From NCBI RefSeq assembly GCF_002179965.1, contig NZ_NGUQ01000008.1, positions 124,001-188,000 of the forward strand: a DNA stretch of 64,000 bases. Direction: 5' to 3'. The stretch comes from Pandoraea sp. PE-S2T-3 (GTDB lineage: Bacteria > Pseudomonadota > Gammaproteobacteria > Burkholderiales > Burkholderiaceae). Below are positions 18,290-28,389 of the stretch, piece after piece. Under the pieces are notes generated by a model. It saw only the letters and a program-made list of their open reading frames with translations, ran no database searches and was not told the DNA's origin. The number at the start of each line of letters is the position of its first letter. Position 1 is the stretch's first letter. The translations under genes were made by a program, and so were the position numbers.

Positions 18290-18498
18290 TACGCGCCCGC
18301 CTTGGCCGGTGCGGCCGGCTCGTCCTTGGTGCGCTCACCCACGGCCCAGTGGGCGGCGGGGACCTGCGTCGCATAGACGCGAATCGATTCGAGCGGTGCG
18401 CCAAGCGTCTCGTGCACGGTACGTGCCACGGCCTTGACGCAGGCTTTCACGGTGGCGTCGTCGCGACCTTCCACCAGATTGATATGTACGATAGGCAT
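18289..18498 (-). CDS. dmpI: 2-hydroxymuconate (4-oxalocrotonate) tautomerase
   Basis: A small tautomerase of 69 residues that ketonises 2-hydroxymuconate before decarboxylation. After Met removal the catalytic Pro1 is N-terminal ([13 protein letters not shown]). In 4-OT numbering Arg11 and Arg39 are both conserved, and Trp50 takes the place of the usual Phe50. The C-terminus carries an unusual Ala/Pro-rich extension (PAAPAKAGA). AGGG and GAGGA precede the ATG at 18498. It is the first gene of the tautomerase-hydratase-decarboxylase operon and is divergent from the LysR gene. Confidence 0.92.
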   Translation of the reverse strand: MPIVHINLVEGRDDATVKACVKAVARTVHETLGAPLESIRVYATQVPAAHWAVGERTKDEPAAPAKAGA

Positions 18499-18630
18499 GA
18501 CCCTGTCCTCGGAAATTGCCGCATTGATGCTGTAACTCGTCGCTATAACGCGCAGCTGAAACGAGCGGCTTCGACGGGCAATGATGCGCGCGCAACGAGA
18601 TACCGTCCAATACCGTTTTTCCAGAATCTG

Positions 18631-18645
18631 ATACCTTTTCGGTAT
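18631..18645. promoter_or_regulatory. BenM/CatM-type LysR operator
   Basis: The inverted repeat ATACC-TTTTC-GGTAT gives ATAC-N7-GTAT, the exact consensus described for BenM and CatM, LysR regulators that respond to cis,cis-muconate. A less symmetric copy starts at 18600 (ATAC-N7-TACC). It lies between the divergent LysR gene and the oxalocrotonate operon, 86 nt and 133 nt from their starts. The match is seen directly; which regulator binds is inferred from position. Confidence 0.65.
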
Positions 18646-18717
18646 TGAGTTTGGATTGAGCGTTGAGGCTGACATCCGCCATGAAGGCGGCCAATGCCCA
18701 TCGCGACAGGGGTATTC

Positions 18718-19623
18718 ATGGACATCAAGCAGATGCGGTACTTCCTCGCTGTGGCCGAGGAAGGCAATTTCGGACGCGCCGCCGAGCGGCTGAACATGGC
18801 GCAGCCACCGCTCACGCGGCACATTCAGGCGCTCGAAGCGCAACTGGGCACGCAGTTGTTCGTGCGCACCCCCAAGGGCGCGACGCTCACGGCAGCGGGC
18901 GAAACGCTGCTCGCCGAGGTGCCCAACATCCTGTCGCTTGCCCGGCGCGCGGAAGAACAGACGCGTCTGGCCGGCGAAGGCTATATCGGGCGGCTCGACG
19001 TCGGTATCTTCAGCTCGGGCATTCTCAATGTGATTCCGCGCCTGCTGGCCAACTTTCACACCGCCCGGCCCGAGGTGAAGATCGGGCTGCATAACCTGTC
19101 GAAAGCCGAGCAGATCGCCGCGCTTCGCGAGCGCCGTATCGCTATCGGTTTCAACCGCCTGATTCCGGACGAGCCCGACATCGCCGTCGACTGGATTCAT
19201 CGCGAGCCATTTCTCGTGGCGCTCTACGAAGGGCATCCGCTATGCAAGCGAACTTCGCTCTCGCTCGCCGATCTCGATAACGAACGGATGATTCTTTATC
19301 CGAACGCACCGATGCCGGGCTTAGCCGAAGAAGTGACGGCGGCGTTTCGTGCGGAGGGGGTGACGCTGCGCGTCGAACAGGAGGCGGAGGACGTGGTGAC
19401 GTCGATCGCGCTAGTGGCGAGCCGCTTCGGTATTTGTGTGACGACCGAGTCCGCGGCGAACCTGCGCCTGCCCGGTGTGGTGTACCGGCCGCTCAAGTCG
19501 CAGCGCCTGCGCTCCATTGAACTGAACTGCATGTACCGGCGCGACGACACGTCGCCGATTCTTGCCGCATTTCTGGCGCTGATCCGGCAGTCGAGAAATC
19601 AACGGCACGCGCTGACGATGTGA
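18718..19623 (+). CDS. LysR-family regulator of the oxalocrotonate operon
   Basis: A 301-residue LysR protein of the CatR/BenM/CatM subgroup. The N-terminal DNA-binding segment MDIKQMRYFLAVAEEGNFG and RLNMAQPPLTRHIQALE is typical of that subgroup. The effector domain spans about 90-295. ATG 18718 has AGGGG 6-8 nt upstream and matches the family start; the upstream ATG 18694 adds eight unmatched residues. Divergent orientation and the BenM-type operator make it the likely activator of the tautomerase-hydratase-decarboxylase genes, with a muconate-like ring-cleavage product as probable effector (inference). Confidence 0.9.
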   Translation: MDIKQMRYFLAVAEEGNFGRAAERLNMAQPPLTRHIQALEAQLGTQLFVRTPKGATLTAAGETLLAEVPNILSLARRAEEQTRLAGEGYIGRLDVGIFSSGILNVIPRLLANFHTARPEVKIGLHNLSKAEQIAALRERRIAIGFNRLIPDEPDIAVDWIHREPFLVALYEGHPLCKRTSLSLADLDNERMILYPNAPMPGLAEEVTAAFRAEGVTLRVEQEAEDVVTSIALVASRFGICVTTESAANLRLPGVVYRPLKSQRLRSIELNCMYRRDDTSPILAAFLALIRQSRNQRHALTM

Positions 19624-20060
19624 GGCTGCGACGGGTGATGTCCGCACTGAAAACCAGGCCGCTGAAATATACGCAATCGGATGCAAAGTAAAAACTTTGG
19701 ATTTCATCGGCGAGCGGATTGTATCCAAAATGTCCTGATGTCCTAGGGCGTCTCGTAAATCATCGTGGCCCCGATTTGTGCGGCAAGTCGAAATGCTGCG
19801 CTGCACCCATCTGCGTAGTACTACGGAGTGTCCTTGTGACGCCTCCGATATTCGTCATCCGACCCCTTTGAAATCCTTTATCCATGCGGGTCTCCAGCCC
19901 CCTTGGGATAGTGGTTCCAATTGGACTCCGTATTACGCTAACATGGCGCATCGTTCGCACCTCATGGGGTGGGAATGATCGAATAAACAGGTTCAGCAGT
20001 CGCTTAAGACCACCGCACGCCCGGGTAGTCAAAAAAATACAAATCAAGGAGATGTCCACA
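19624..20060. other. 437-bp intergenic region upstream of livK
   Basis: No gene is supported here. The left part follows the LysR stop without a clear terminator. The right part must carry the liv promoter and a ribosome site AAGGAG at 20046-20051. I see no convincing sigma-70 pair, and a GG/GC element near 19766 has the wrong spacing for sigma-54. It is lower in GC than its surroundings. Confidence 0.5.
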
Positions 20061-21173
20061 ATGCAGTTCCGTCACAAATCCCTGTTCGTCGCCGCTGCGC
20101 TCGCCTTCATTGGTACGGCTGCCAATGCCGAGACCGTCAAAATCGCCATCGCCGGTCCGTTCAGCGGCTCGGTTGCCCAATACGGCGACATGGTCAAGGC
20201 CGGCGCGCTGACCGCCATTGAAGAAATCAATGCGGCCGGTGGCGTCAACGGCAACAAGTTTGAAGCGGTCATGATGGACGATGCATGCGAGCCGAAGCAG
20301 GCCGTCGCCGTCGCCAACAAGATCGTCAGCCAGAAGATCAAGTACGTGATCGGTCACGTGTGCTCGGGTTCGACGATTCCGGCATCGGACATCTACGAAA
20401 ACGAAGGCGTGGTGATGATCACCCCGTCGGCCACGGCCCCGCAACTGACCGAAGGCAAGAAGCGCCACTTCATCTTCCGCACGATCGGTCGTGACGATCA
20501 GCAAGGCCCGGCGGCTGCCCAGTACATCATCAACAAGGTCAAGCCGAAGAAGGTTGCCGTGCTGCACGACAAGCAGTCGTACGGTCAGGGCATCGCCACC
20601 TCGGTGAAGAAGGACCTCGACGCGGCCAAGATTCCGGTCGTGCTGTTCGAAGGCATCAACGCCGGCGACTCGGATTACTCGGCAGTCATCACCAAGCTCA
20701 AGGCGCAAGGTGTCGACTTCGTGTACTTCGGCGGCTACCACCCGGAAATGGGTCTGCTGCTGCGCCAGGCACGTGAGCAAGGCGTGAAGGCCACGTTCAT
20801 GGGACCGGAAGGCGTGGGCAACAAGGACGTGACGGCTATCGCCGGCCCGTCGTCGGAAGGCATGCTGGTCACGCTGCCGGCCGACTTCGCTGCCGACCCG
20901 GCCAACGCGAAGCTGGTGAAGGCATTCGCCGACGCCAAGCGGGATCCGAACGGCCCGTTCCAGATGCCGGCTTACACGGGCGTGCAACTGATCGCCAAGA
21001 GCATTGCCGGCGCGAAGAGCACCGACTCGGAGAAGGTTGCCGACTACCTGCACAAGAACACGTTCGACACGCCGATCGGCAAGGTGTCCTACGATGCAGC
21101 CGGCGATCTGAAGTCGTTCAAGTTCGTCGTCTACACGTGGCACAAAGACGCGACCAAGACGGCCGCCAACTGA
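20061..21173 (+). CDS. livK: Branched-chain amino acid ABC transporter, periplasmic binding protein
   Basis: A 370-residue periplasmic receptor for Leu/Ile/Val or related amino acids. The signal peptide (residues 1-23, cleavage after ANA before ETVK) is followed by a type 1 periplasmic fold starting VKIAIAGPFSGSVAQYG, with HVCSGSTIPASDIYENEGVV and IGRDDQQGPAAA as usual ligand-region stretches. AAGGAG ends 9 nt before ATG 20061; the ATG that directly abuts the AAGGAG (20052) is therefore less likely. It is the first gene of livKHMGF. The large excess expected of the receptor is consistent with the stem-loop after it. Confidence 0.95.
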   Translation: MQFRHKSLFVAAALAFIGTAANAETVKIAIAGPFSGSVAQYGDMVKAGALTAIEEINAAGGVNGNKFEAVMMDDACEPKQAVAVANKIVSQKIKYVIGHVCSGSTIPASDIYENEGVVMITPSATAPQLTEGKKRHFIFRTIGRDDQQGPAAAQYIINKVKPKKVAVLHDKQSYGQGIATSVKKDLDAAKIPVVLFEGINAGDSDYSAVITKLKAQGVDFVYFGGYHPEMGLLLRQAREQGVKATFMGPEGVGNKDVTAIAGPSSEGMLVTLPADFAADPANAKLVKAFADAKRDPNGPFQMPAYTGVQLIAKSIAGAKSTDSEKVADYLHKNTFDTPIGKVSYDAAGDLKSFKFVVYTWHKDATKTAAN

Positions 21174-21209
21174 TTCCCTGACGCTTTAAAGGCCAGCGAA
21201 TCACCCCCT

Positions 21210-21235
21210 GCCGCCCGCCGATTCCGGCGGGCGGC
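21210..21235 (+). other. Intercistronic stem-loop between livK and livH
   Basis: GCCGCCCGCCG (21210-21220) pairs perfectly with 21225-21235 around a 4-nt loop. No T run follows. Such hairpins commonly stabilise the upstream message and lower read-through, so receptor mRNA exceeds permease mRNA. Confidence 0.75.
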
Positions 21236-21277
21236 GCGCATTCGCGCTCGGCCCCCGCACGTCGCGAGGCTTCCCGC

Positions 21278-22201
<924 letters not shown>

Positions 22202-22209
22202 GGTCGACC

Positions 22210-23484
22210 ATGACACAACAACTCACGCTCAAGTCCGGCGCCGTCAACCGTGCGCCGGCCGGAGAGACGCTCAAGGGCGCGGTCATCGCCACGCTCGTGA
22301 CGATCATCCTCACGGCCCCCATCCTGGGCCTGCAACTGAAGCTCGAAGGCTATCAGGTCGTGCTGGAGCAACACTGGCGTCCCGTGTGGATCGCCGCCGC
22401 GATCGTGTTCATCTTCCAGATGATCAAGCCGATGCTGCTGCGCTCCAAGCGTGCGGTGAAGCTGCCGACCATGCCCACGCTGGGCCGCCGTCAGCAACTG
22501 CTCGCGATGTGGGTGCTGCTCGCCATCGGACTCGTGTGGCCGTTTGTCGGCTCGCGCGGTGCGGTGGACGTGGCAACGCTGGCGCTCATCTACTGCATTC
22601 TGGGTCTCGGCCTGAATATCGTGGTGGGCTTCGCCGGTCTGCTCGATCTGGGCTATGTCGGCTTCTACGCCGTCGGTGGCTACACGTATGCGCTGCTCAA
22701 TCAGTACTTCGGCCTGACGTTCTGGGAATGCCTGCCGCTGGCCGCACTCATGTCGGCGACGTTCGGCTTTCTGCTCGGCTTCCCGGTGCTGCGTCTGCGC
22801 GGTGACTATCTGGCCATCGTGACGCTCGGCTTCGGCGAAATCATCCGCCTGCTGCTCAACAATCTGACGAGCATTACGGGCGGCCCGGACGGCGTGTCGG
22901 GCATTCCGAAGCCCAGCGTGTTCGGCTTCGAAATGGCGCGCTCGTCGAGCGTCGAAGGGGCGAAGACTTTCCATGAGTTGCTGGGCATGTCGTACAGCGG
23001 CTCGCACATGGTGATCTTCCTGTACCTGCTCGCGTTCGTACTCGTCGGCTTCACGCTGTTCGTCACCAGCCGCCTGATCCGCATGCCGATCGGCCGTGCG
23101 TGGGAAGCGCTGCGCGAAGACGAAATCGCCTGCCGATCGCTCGGTCTGAACCCCACGCGCATCAAGCTCTCGGCGTTCACGCTGGGTGCGTCGTTCGCGG
23201 GGCTGGCCGGTGCGTTCTTTGCGGCGCGACAAGGGCTCGTAACGCCCGAGTCGTTCACGTTCATCGAATCTGCGCTGATTCTCGCCGTCGTGGTGCTGGG
23301 CGGCATGGGCTCGCAGGTCGGCGTGATTCTCGCGGCCATCCTGCTCACCGTGTTGCCGGAAGTGGCGCGCGGTTTTGCCGAGTACCGGATGCTGATCTTC
23401 GGTCTGGTGATGGTGCTGATGATGATGTGGCGTCCGCAGGGCCTGCTGCCCGCCACTCGCCCGCATGTGGAGTTGCCGCAATGA
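22210..23484 (+). CDS. livM: Branched-chain amino acid ABC transporter permease LivM
   Basis: The second permease subunit, 424 residues, with the long N-terminal extension typical of LivM (about residues 1-110, including two hydrophobic segments). The conserved core follows: [31 protein letters not shown] and [21 protein letters not shown], then the coupling loop [24 protein letters not shown] lies 6 nt before ATG 22210. Its stop overlaps the livG start by 4 nt (ATGA, 23481-23484). Confidence 0.95.
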   Translation: MTQQLTLKSGAVNRAPAGETLKGAVIATLVTIILTAPILGLQLKLEGYQVVLEQHWRPVWIAAAIVFIFQMIKPMLLRSKRAVKLPTMPTLGRRQQLLAMWVLLAIGLVWPFVGSRGAVDVATLALIYCILGLGLNIVVGFAGLLDLGYVGFYAVGGYTYALLNQYFGLTFWECLPLAALMSATFGFLLGFPVLRLRGDYLAIVTLGFGEIIRLLLNNLTSITGGPDGVSGIPKPSVFGFEMARSSSVEGAKTFHELLGMSYSGSHMVIFLYLLAFVLVGFTLFVTSRLIRMPIGRAWEALREDEIACRSLGLNPTRIKLSAFTLGASFAGLAGAFFAARQGLVTPESFTFIESALILAVVVLGGMGSQVGVILAAILLTVLPEVARGFAEYRMLIFGLVMVLMMMWRPQGLLPATRPHVELPQ

Positions 23485-24248
23485 GTGCAGACCTGTTGAA
23501 ACTTTCCGGCTTGCAGATGCGCTTCGGCGGTCTGCTGGCTGTCGACGGCGTCGAGTTCGCCGTGCGCAAGAACGAAATCTTCGCCGTGATCGGCCCGAAC
23601 GGTGCCGGCAAGACCACCGTGTTCAACTGCGTGGGCGGTTTCTATCGCCCCACCGCCGGTTCGATCATGCTCGACGGTGGCGACATCACGGGGCTGCCGA
23701 GCCATATGGTGGCGCGTCGCGGGCTGGTGCGCACGTTCCAGAACATTCGCTTGTTCCGCCAACTGACGGTAGTCGAAAACCTGCTGGTCGCGCAGCACAT
23801 GCGCGTGCACAGCGGTTTTCTGCAAGGGCTCTTCTCGACCGGCGCATTCCGCCGTGCCGAGCGCACCGCCCTTGAGCGTGCCAAGCACTGGCTCGACCGT
23901 CTGGGTTTGACGGCCGTGGCCAATCGCGAAGCCGGCACGCTCTCGTACGGACATCAGCGCCGGCTGGAAATCGCGCGCTGCATGATCACCGAGCCGCGTC
24001 TGCTCATGCTGGACGAACCGGCTGCCGGTCTGAATCCGCAGGAAAAGATCGAGTTGCAACAACTCGTCGACAACCTGCGGCATGAGTTCGGGATCTCGGT
24101 GCTGCTGATCGAGCACGACATGAGTCTCGTGATGGGTGTCTCCGACCGGATTCTCGTGATGGAACACGGCAAGCCGATCATGACCGGCAAGCCCGACGAG
24201 GTGCGCAACGACCCGCGCGTCATCAAGGCCTACCTCGGGGAGGAATAA
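23481..24248 (+). CDS. livG: Branched-chain amino acid ABC transporter ATPase LivG
   Basis: A 255-residue nucleotide-binding subunit. Walker A is GPNGAGKTT (about residue 40), the signature is [13 protein letters not shown], Walker B is [11 protein letters not shown], and the switch His is in LLIEHDM. The signature motif is YGHQ rather than SGGQ, which is normal for LivG. The C-terminal [20 protein letters not shown] is the family ending. It is coupled to livM by a 4-nt overlap and to livF by TAATG, in which the A at 24248 is shared. Confidence 0.96.
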   Translation: MSADLLKLSGLQMRFGGLLAVDGVEFAVRKNEIFAVIGPNGAGKTTVFNCVGGFYRPTAGSIMLDGGDITGLPSHMVARRGLVRTFQNIRLFRQLTVVENLLVAQHMRVHSGFLQGLFSTGAFRRAERTALERAKHWLDRLGLTAVANREAGTLSYGHQRRLEIARCMITEPRLLMLDEPAAGLNPQEKIELQQLVDNLRHEFGISVLLIEHDMSLVMGVSDRILVMEHGKPIMTGKPDEVRNDPRVIKAYLGEE

Positions 24249-24949
24249 TGCTGAAGCTGGAACAGATCCACACCCATTACGGGGCCGTCGAAGCGCTCTC
24301 GGGCGTATCGATCGAAGTGAACAAGGGCGAGATCGTCACGCTCATCGGCAGTAACGGCGCGGGCAAGACCACGCTGATGATGACGGTATGCGGCACGCCG
24401 CGCGCATCGAGCGGGCGCGTGATGTTCGAGGGCAATGACATCACCGGCAGCCCGACGCACGAAATCATGCGCATGGGCATGGCAATTTCGCCGGAAGGCC
24501 GTCGCGTGTTCCCGAGTCTGACCGTCATCGAGAACCTCAAGATGGGCGGCTTTTTCGGGTCCAAGCATGAGATCGAAGCGGGCATGGAGCACGTCTTCAA
24601 GCTGTTTCCGCGGCTGGCGCAGCGCGGCAAGCAACGCGCGGGGACGATGTCCGGCGGCGAGCAGCAGATGCTTGCCATCGGGCGCGCGTTGATGAGCCGT
24701 CCGCGTCTGCTGCTGCTCGATGAGCCGACGCTGGGCCTCGCACCGCTCGTGATCGCGCAGATCTTCGACATCATCCGCACGATTCGCGAAGAAGGCGTGA
24801 CGGTGTTTCTGGTGGAGCAGAACGCGAACAAGGCCTTGCACGTCGCCGATCGCGGCTACGTGCTCGAAACCGGACGCGTGGTGCTCGCCGACTCGGCCGA
24901 CAACCTGCTGGCGAACGACGACATCAAGCGCGCGTATCTCGGCGCGTGA
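24248..24949 (+). CDS. livF: Branched-chain amino acid ABC transporter ATPase LivF
   Basis: The second ATPase subunit, 233 residues. Walker A is GSNGAGKTT, the signature is MSGGEQQMLAIGRAL, Walker B is LLLLDEPTLGL, and the family block LKMGGFF and the C-terminal IKRAYLGA are present. It pairs with LivG to drive uptake. The start overlaps the livG stop by one base (TAATG). It is the last gene of the operon; a strong terminator begins about 60 nt downstream. Confidence 0.96.
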   Translation: MLKLEQIHTHYGAVEALSGVSIEVNKGEIVTLIGSNGAGKTTLMMTVCGTPRASSGRVMFEGNDITGSPTHEIMRMGMAISPEGRRVFPSLTVIENLKMGGFFGSKHEIEAGMEHVFKLFPRLAQRGKQRAGTMSGGEQQMLAIGRALMSRPRLLLLDEPTLGLAPLVIAQIFDIIRTIREEGVTVFLVEQNANKALHVADRGYVLETGRVVLADSADNLLANDDIKRAYLGA

Positions 24950-25011
24950 TGGGTGCAGTCGCCGCGCGAAGGCGACGTCGACACGTCATGTGAGCGATAA
25001 GGCCTGAGTGC

Positions 25012-25046
25012 AAAAAGGGGACACGTTTTCGCGTGTCCCCTTTTTC
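25012..25046. terminator. Bidirectional terminator after livF
   Basis: AAAAAGGGGACACG (25012-25025) pairs perfectly with CGTGTCCCCTTTTT (25032-25045) around a TTTTCG loop. The A/T tracts in the stem serve both the rightward liv operon and the leftward SRPBCC gene. Confidence 0.93.
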
Positions 25047-25069
25047 ATTTCAACGCCCGCGCATCAGCG

Positions 25070-25567
25070 TCACTTCATCAGTTCGACCAACTGATCGAGC
25101 GCCTTGCCCCAACCGTCGTGGAAGCCCATCGCTTCGTGCTGCGCGCGCGTGGCCTCATCGCCATGCATCGCGATCGCCGTGTAACGGGTGCCCTTGCCAT
25201 GCGCCTCCATCAACACCGCCGCCGTGAAGTGGAAACCGCCATGTTCGGCGACCGGCGCAGGCGCGGGACGAAAACCCGGCAGCACTGCGTTGGTCCACAC
25301 GAGACGCGAGTTCTCCTCCACTTCCAGATAGCAGCCCACGTTGGGGAATTGCTGCCCCTCCGGCGAGCGCATCACGGTATGAAAAAGACCGCCCGGGCGC
25401 AGATCGATCTCGCACTCGACGGTCTGCCACGGCGCTGGAGTGAACCACTTCTTGAGATGTTCCGGCTGCGTCCATGCCGCCCAGACACGCTCACACGGCA
25501 CGTCGACGTAACGTTCGAGCACCAGATCGAGTTTGGGGTCGACCGAGAAGAGATTGGCATGGCTCAT
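25070..25567 (-). CDS. SRPBCC (AHSA1-like) domain protein
   Basis: A 165-residue soluble protein of the START/Bet v 1-like AHSA1 family. The typical starting strand [29 protein letters not shown] is followed by the helix-grip fold and the C-terminal helix [13 protein letters not shown]. These proteins bind hydrophobic ligands; the substrate is not known. The ATG at 25567 shares a base with the ArsR stop (TAATG), so the two are translationally coupled. This ArsR/SRPBCC pairing is widespread in proteobacteria, where the ArsR protein represses the pair. Confidence 0.9.
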   Translation of the reverse strand: MSHANLFSVDPKLDLVLERYVDVPCERVWAAWTQPEHLKKWFTPAPWQTVECEIDLRPGGLFHTVMRSPEGQQFPNVGCYLEVEENSRLVWTNAVLPGFRPAPAPVAEHGGFHFTAAVLMEAHGKGTRYTAIAMHGDEATRAQHEAMGFHDGWGKALDQLVELMK

Positions 25568-25902
25568 TAGGGTGTCTCCTTCATCTGCAACAGGTAGTTG
25601 TCGAGTTGATCGAGCCGGCGGGTCCACTTGTCACGCTGCAATTGCAGCCAGTCCTGCGCGCTCGCCAACGTTTCGGTCTCGAGCGCATAGGTGCGCACGC
25701 GGCCCGCTTTGGTTGACACGACCAGCCCGCACTCCTCAAGCAGCTTCAGGTGCTGCGAGAACGACGGCAACGCCATCGAAAACGGTTGCGCCAGCTCGCT
25801 CACCGACGCCGGACCGAACGTCAGACGTTCGACCACCGCCCGGCGTGTTGGATCGGAGAGCGCCTGAAAGACTCGATCGAGAGGGATGGAATGGTTAGTC
25901 AT
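25567..25902 (-). CDS. ArsR-family transcriptional regulator
   Basis: A 111-residue winged-helix repressor. [20 protein letters not shown] is the standard ArsR opening, and [29 protein letters not shown] forms the recognition region. It lacks the metal-binding ELCVCDL motif, so it belongs to the metal-independent subgroup found next to SRPBCC genes. I prefer ATG 25902, with AGG just upstream, to ATG 25926. It is probably autoregulatory together with the coupled SRPBCC gene. Confidence 0.9.
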   Translation of the reverse strand: MTNHSIPLDRVFQALSDPTRRAVVERLTFGPASVSELAQPFSMALPSFSQHLKLLEECGLVVSTKAGRVRTYALETETLASAQDWLQLQRDKWTRRLDQLDNYLLQMKETP

Positions 25903-26065
25903 GTGCCTAACTATAGTGATCGACATTACTTAGGTCAAGACCTTTGTTTTCAAATGTCCTTGATTGCCGGTTTTCAGGGCGATTCGACACGAGAATCGGG
26001 CGCAGCCGTGCACCGGCTTGGCGTAGAATAGAGCCTTTCCAAATTCAGCCCCCGCGTTGCCCGCT

Positions 26066-27187
26066 ATGCCGTTGGCCACTACAGAAGAAATCATTGCCGA
26101 GCTCAAGGCCGGCCGCATGGTTGTCCTCGTCGATGAAGAAGATCGCGAGAACGAGGGCGATCTCGTCATGGCAGCTGAGTTCGCAACCCCGGAAGCCATT
26201 AACTTCATGGCGAAGTACGGGCGCGGGCTGATTTGCCTCACGCTCACGCAGGCGCGCTGCAAGCAACTGAACCTGCCGTTGATGACCTATCGCAATGGCA
26301 CGCAGTATGGCACCGCCTTCACGCTGTCGATCGAAGCTGCCGAGGGCGTGACCACCGGCATTTCGGCCGCCGACCGCGCTTATACCGTCAAGACCGCGAT
26401 TGCCAAGGAAGCGCGCCCGGAAGACATCGTCCAGCCGGGCCACGTGTTCCCGATCATGGCGCAGCCGGGTGGCGTGCTGGTCCGCGCGGGTCACACCGAA
26501 GCCGGCTGCGATCTGACAGCGATGGCCGGTCTCACGCCCGCCGCTGTGATCTGCGAGATCATGAACGACGACGGCACGATGGCACGCCTGCCGGAACTGC
26601 TGGTGTTCGCCGAGCAACACGACATCAAGATCGGCACCATCGTCGATCTGATCCATTACCGCAGCCGCACCGAGTCGATGATCGAGACGGTTGCCACGCG
26701 CGAAATGCAAACCGCATGGGGCCCGTTCCAGGCCACGCTGTACCGCGACAAGCCGAGCGGCAACCCGCATCTCGCGCTGGTACGCGGCACGCCGTCGCCG
26801 GACGACGAAACGCTGGTGCGCGTGCACGAGCCGCTGTCCGTACTCGATCTGCTCGAAACCGGTGTGTCGACCCACTCGTGGACGCTCGCCGGTGCGATGA
26901 AAGCCATTGCCGAAAACGGCAAGGGTGTGGTCGTGCTGCTGAATTGCGTGGAAACGCCCGACCATCTGTTCGGCCAGTTCGAAGCCCTCGACGAAACCGA
27001 GAAGGCCGCGCGCGCCAAGCGCCGCCCGGTGGACTTCCGGACGCACGGCGTCGGCGCGCAGATCCTGCGCGAGCTGGGTGTCGGTAAAATGCGAGTGCTC
27101 TCCAGCCCGCGCAAGATTCCGAACATGGCAGGTTATGGCCTCGAGGTCACCGGCTTCCAGCCGATGCCCGGCGCCGAAGTTGCCTGA
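26066..27187 (+). CDS. ribBA: 3,4-dihydroxy-2-butanone-4-phosphate synthase with degenerate GTP cyclohydrolase II-like domain
   Basis: A 373-residue fusion. The N-terminal RibB domain (about 1-205) converts ribulose-5-phosphate to the four-carbon precursor of riboflavin; its acidic active-site loop [11 protein letters not shown] (about 22-33) and HTEAGCDL are intact. The C-terminal part (about 210-373) resembles GTP cyclohydrolase II ([26 protein letters not shown]). However, the zinc-binding cysteines of true RibA (GSLRCDCG) are replaced by [10 protein letters not shown]. The C-terminal domain should therefore be catalytically dead for GTP, as in RibBX proteins. I chose ATG 26066. ribH follows 128 nt downstream. 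I see no FMN riboswitch upstream. Confidence 0.94.
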   Translation: MPLATTEEIIAELKAGRMVVLVDEEDRENEGDLVMAAEFATPEAINFMAKYGRGLICLTLTQARCKQLNLPLMTYRNGTQYGTAFTLSIEAAEGVTTGISAADRAYTVKTAIAKEARPEDIVQPGHVFPIMAQPGGVLVRAGHTEAGCDLTAMAGLTPAAVICEIMNDDGTMARLPELLVFAEQHDIKIGTIVDLIHYRSRTESMIETVATREMQTAWGPFQATLYRDKPSGNPHLALVRGTPSPDDETLVRVHEPLSVLDLLETGVSTHSWTLAGAMKAIAENGKGVVVLLNCVETPDHLFGQFEALDETEKAARAKRRPVDFRTHGVGAQILRELGVGKMRVLSSPRKIPNMAGYGLEVTGFQPMPGAEVA

Positions 27188-27204
27188 GCAACATTGAATC
27201 ATTG

Positions 27205-27225
27205 CCCCGCCGTCTGACGGCGGGG
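27205..27225 (+). other. GC-rich stem-loop between ribBA and ribH
   Basis: CCCCGCCG (27205-27212) pairs with CGGCGGGG (27218-27225) around a 5-nt loop. No T run follows, so it is a stabilising or attenuating hairpin rather than a terminator. Confidence 0.55.
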
Positions 27226-27315
27226 GTATGACAACGCCGAGCGGCGCTCCTCGCGGGCCCGCTGGCACAACGTAGGCCGCACCGCCTGGACGGTACTTTT
27301 TTAAGGAAGCCCATT

Positions 27316-27831
27316 ATGGACATCGGACAATACCAGCCGGAACTCGACGGTGAAGGCCTTCGCGTGGGCATCGTGCAGGCGCGTTTCAACGATGCGGTTT
27401 GCACGGCATTGCGTGACGCCGCCATCGCCGAACTCGACCGTCTGGGTGTCGACGGCGAAGACGTGCTGCTCGTGTCGGTGCCCGGCGCACTGGAAATCCC
27501 GCTGGCATTGCAGAAGATGGCCGAAAGCGGTCAGTTCGACGCACTCATCGCGCTGGGCGCGGTGATTCGCGGCGAAACGTACCACTTCGAGCTGGTCTCG
27601 AACGAAAGCGGTGCCGGCATTACGCGCATCGGCCTCGATTTCGGTATTCCCATCGCTAACGCGGTGCTGACCACCGAAAACGACGAACAGGCCGAAGTGC
27701 GCGCCGCCGAGAAGGGTCGCGATGCGGCCCGCGTGGCGGTGGAAATGGCCAATTTGCTCGAAGCCCTGGATGTACTGAACGGCGACGACGAAGCGGATGA
27801 AGACGAAGACGAAGAAGAGGAAGATCGGTAA
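27316..27831 (+). CDS. ribH: 6,7-dimethyl-8-ribityllumazine synthase
   Basis: Condenses the RibB product with the ribityl-aminopyrimidine to give lumazine, the penultimate step of riboflavin synthesis. The 171-residue protein has the family motifs [39 protein letters not shown] with the catalytic His, and [15 protein letters not shown]. The C-terminus is extended by an unusual run of Asp and Glu (about 157-171). Cytosolic, normally a 10-mer or 60-mer shell. AAGGA lies 9 nt before ATG 27316. The stop codon shares its last base with the nusB start (TAATG). Confidence 0.96.
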   Translation: MDIGQYQPELDGEGLRVGIVQARFNDAVCTALRDAAIAELDRLGVDGEDVLLVSVPGALEIPLALQKMAESGQFDALIALGAVIRGETYHFELVSNESGAGITRIGLDFGIPIANAVLTTENDEQAEVRAAEKGRDAARVAVEMANLLEALDVLNGDDEADEDEDEEEEDR

Positions 27832-28280
27832 TGAAGAGTGCTCGCCGCCGCGCGCGCGAATTTGCGCTGCAAGGGTTGTATCAATGGCTGCTCTCGCGCG
27901 ACCACGCGGGTGAGATCGATGCGCACCTGCGCACCACCCCGGGCTACGACAAGGCTGACCGCGCCCACCTGGATGCCTTGCTCCATGGCAGCATCCGTGA
28001 AGCGGATGCCTTGTCGCTGCAACTGCAACCGTACCTTGACCGTCCGGCAGCCGAGCTGTCGCCGGTCGAGCACGGGGTGCTCGTGCTCGGTGCCTACGAA
28101 CTGATTCACCACCTGGACATTCCGTACCGCGTGGTGATCAACGAGGCAGTGGAGTTGGCCAAGACCTTTGGCGGCGTGGAAGGCTTCCGTTACGTGAACG
28201 GTGTGCTCGACAAGTTCTCGGCCGAAGTGCGCCCGGACGAAGTCGCCGCCAATCGCGGCGGACGCGGCAAGAGCGCCTGA
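27831..28280 (+). CDS. nusB: Transcription antitermination factor NusB
   Basis: A 149-residue RNA-binding protein that with NusE binds boxA in rRNA leaders and promotes antitermination. The all-helical family features are [17 protein letters not shown] at the N-terminus, [17 protein letters not shown] in the middle, and [31 protein letters not shown] at the end. It is coupled to ribH by a one-base overlap; the ribH-nusB pairing is conserved across proteobacteria. A short Gly/Arg-rich tail (NRGGRGKSA) is present. Confidence 0.96.
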   Translation: MKSARRRAREFALQGLYQWLLSRDHAGEIDAHLRTTPGYDKADRAHLDALLHGSIREADALSLQLQPYLDRPAAELSPVEHGVLVLGAYELIHHLDIPYRVVINEAVELAKTFGGVEGFRYVNGVLDKFSAEVRPDEVAANRGGRGKSA

Positions 28281-28389
28281 TAGCGTCTGAAGTCCCGGGA
28301 ATTCGTCAGCACCCATGTGCGCCGGCGAATTCCCGCCAGTTCTCCCCGCCGTATCCCCCCTCCACCCTCTCCATCCGCCCCCCGCCAAC

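Noticed and set aside
19766-19781. A sigma-54 promoter upstream of livK
   Set aside because: The GG and GC elements are separated by 11 rather than 10 bases and other consensus bases are missing.
25930-26065. An FMN riboswitch before ribBA
   Set aside because: The conserved AGGGGCAGGGTGAAATTCC-type core is absent here and upstream of ribD and ribH.
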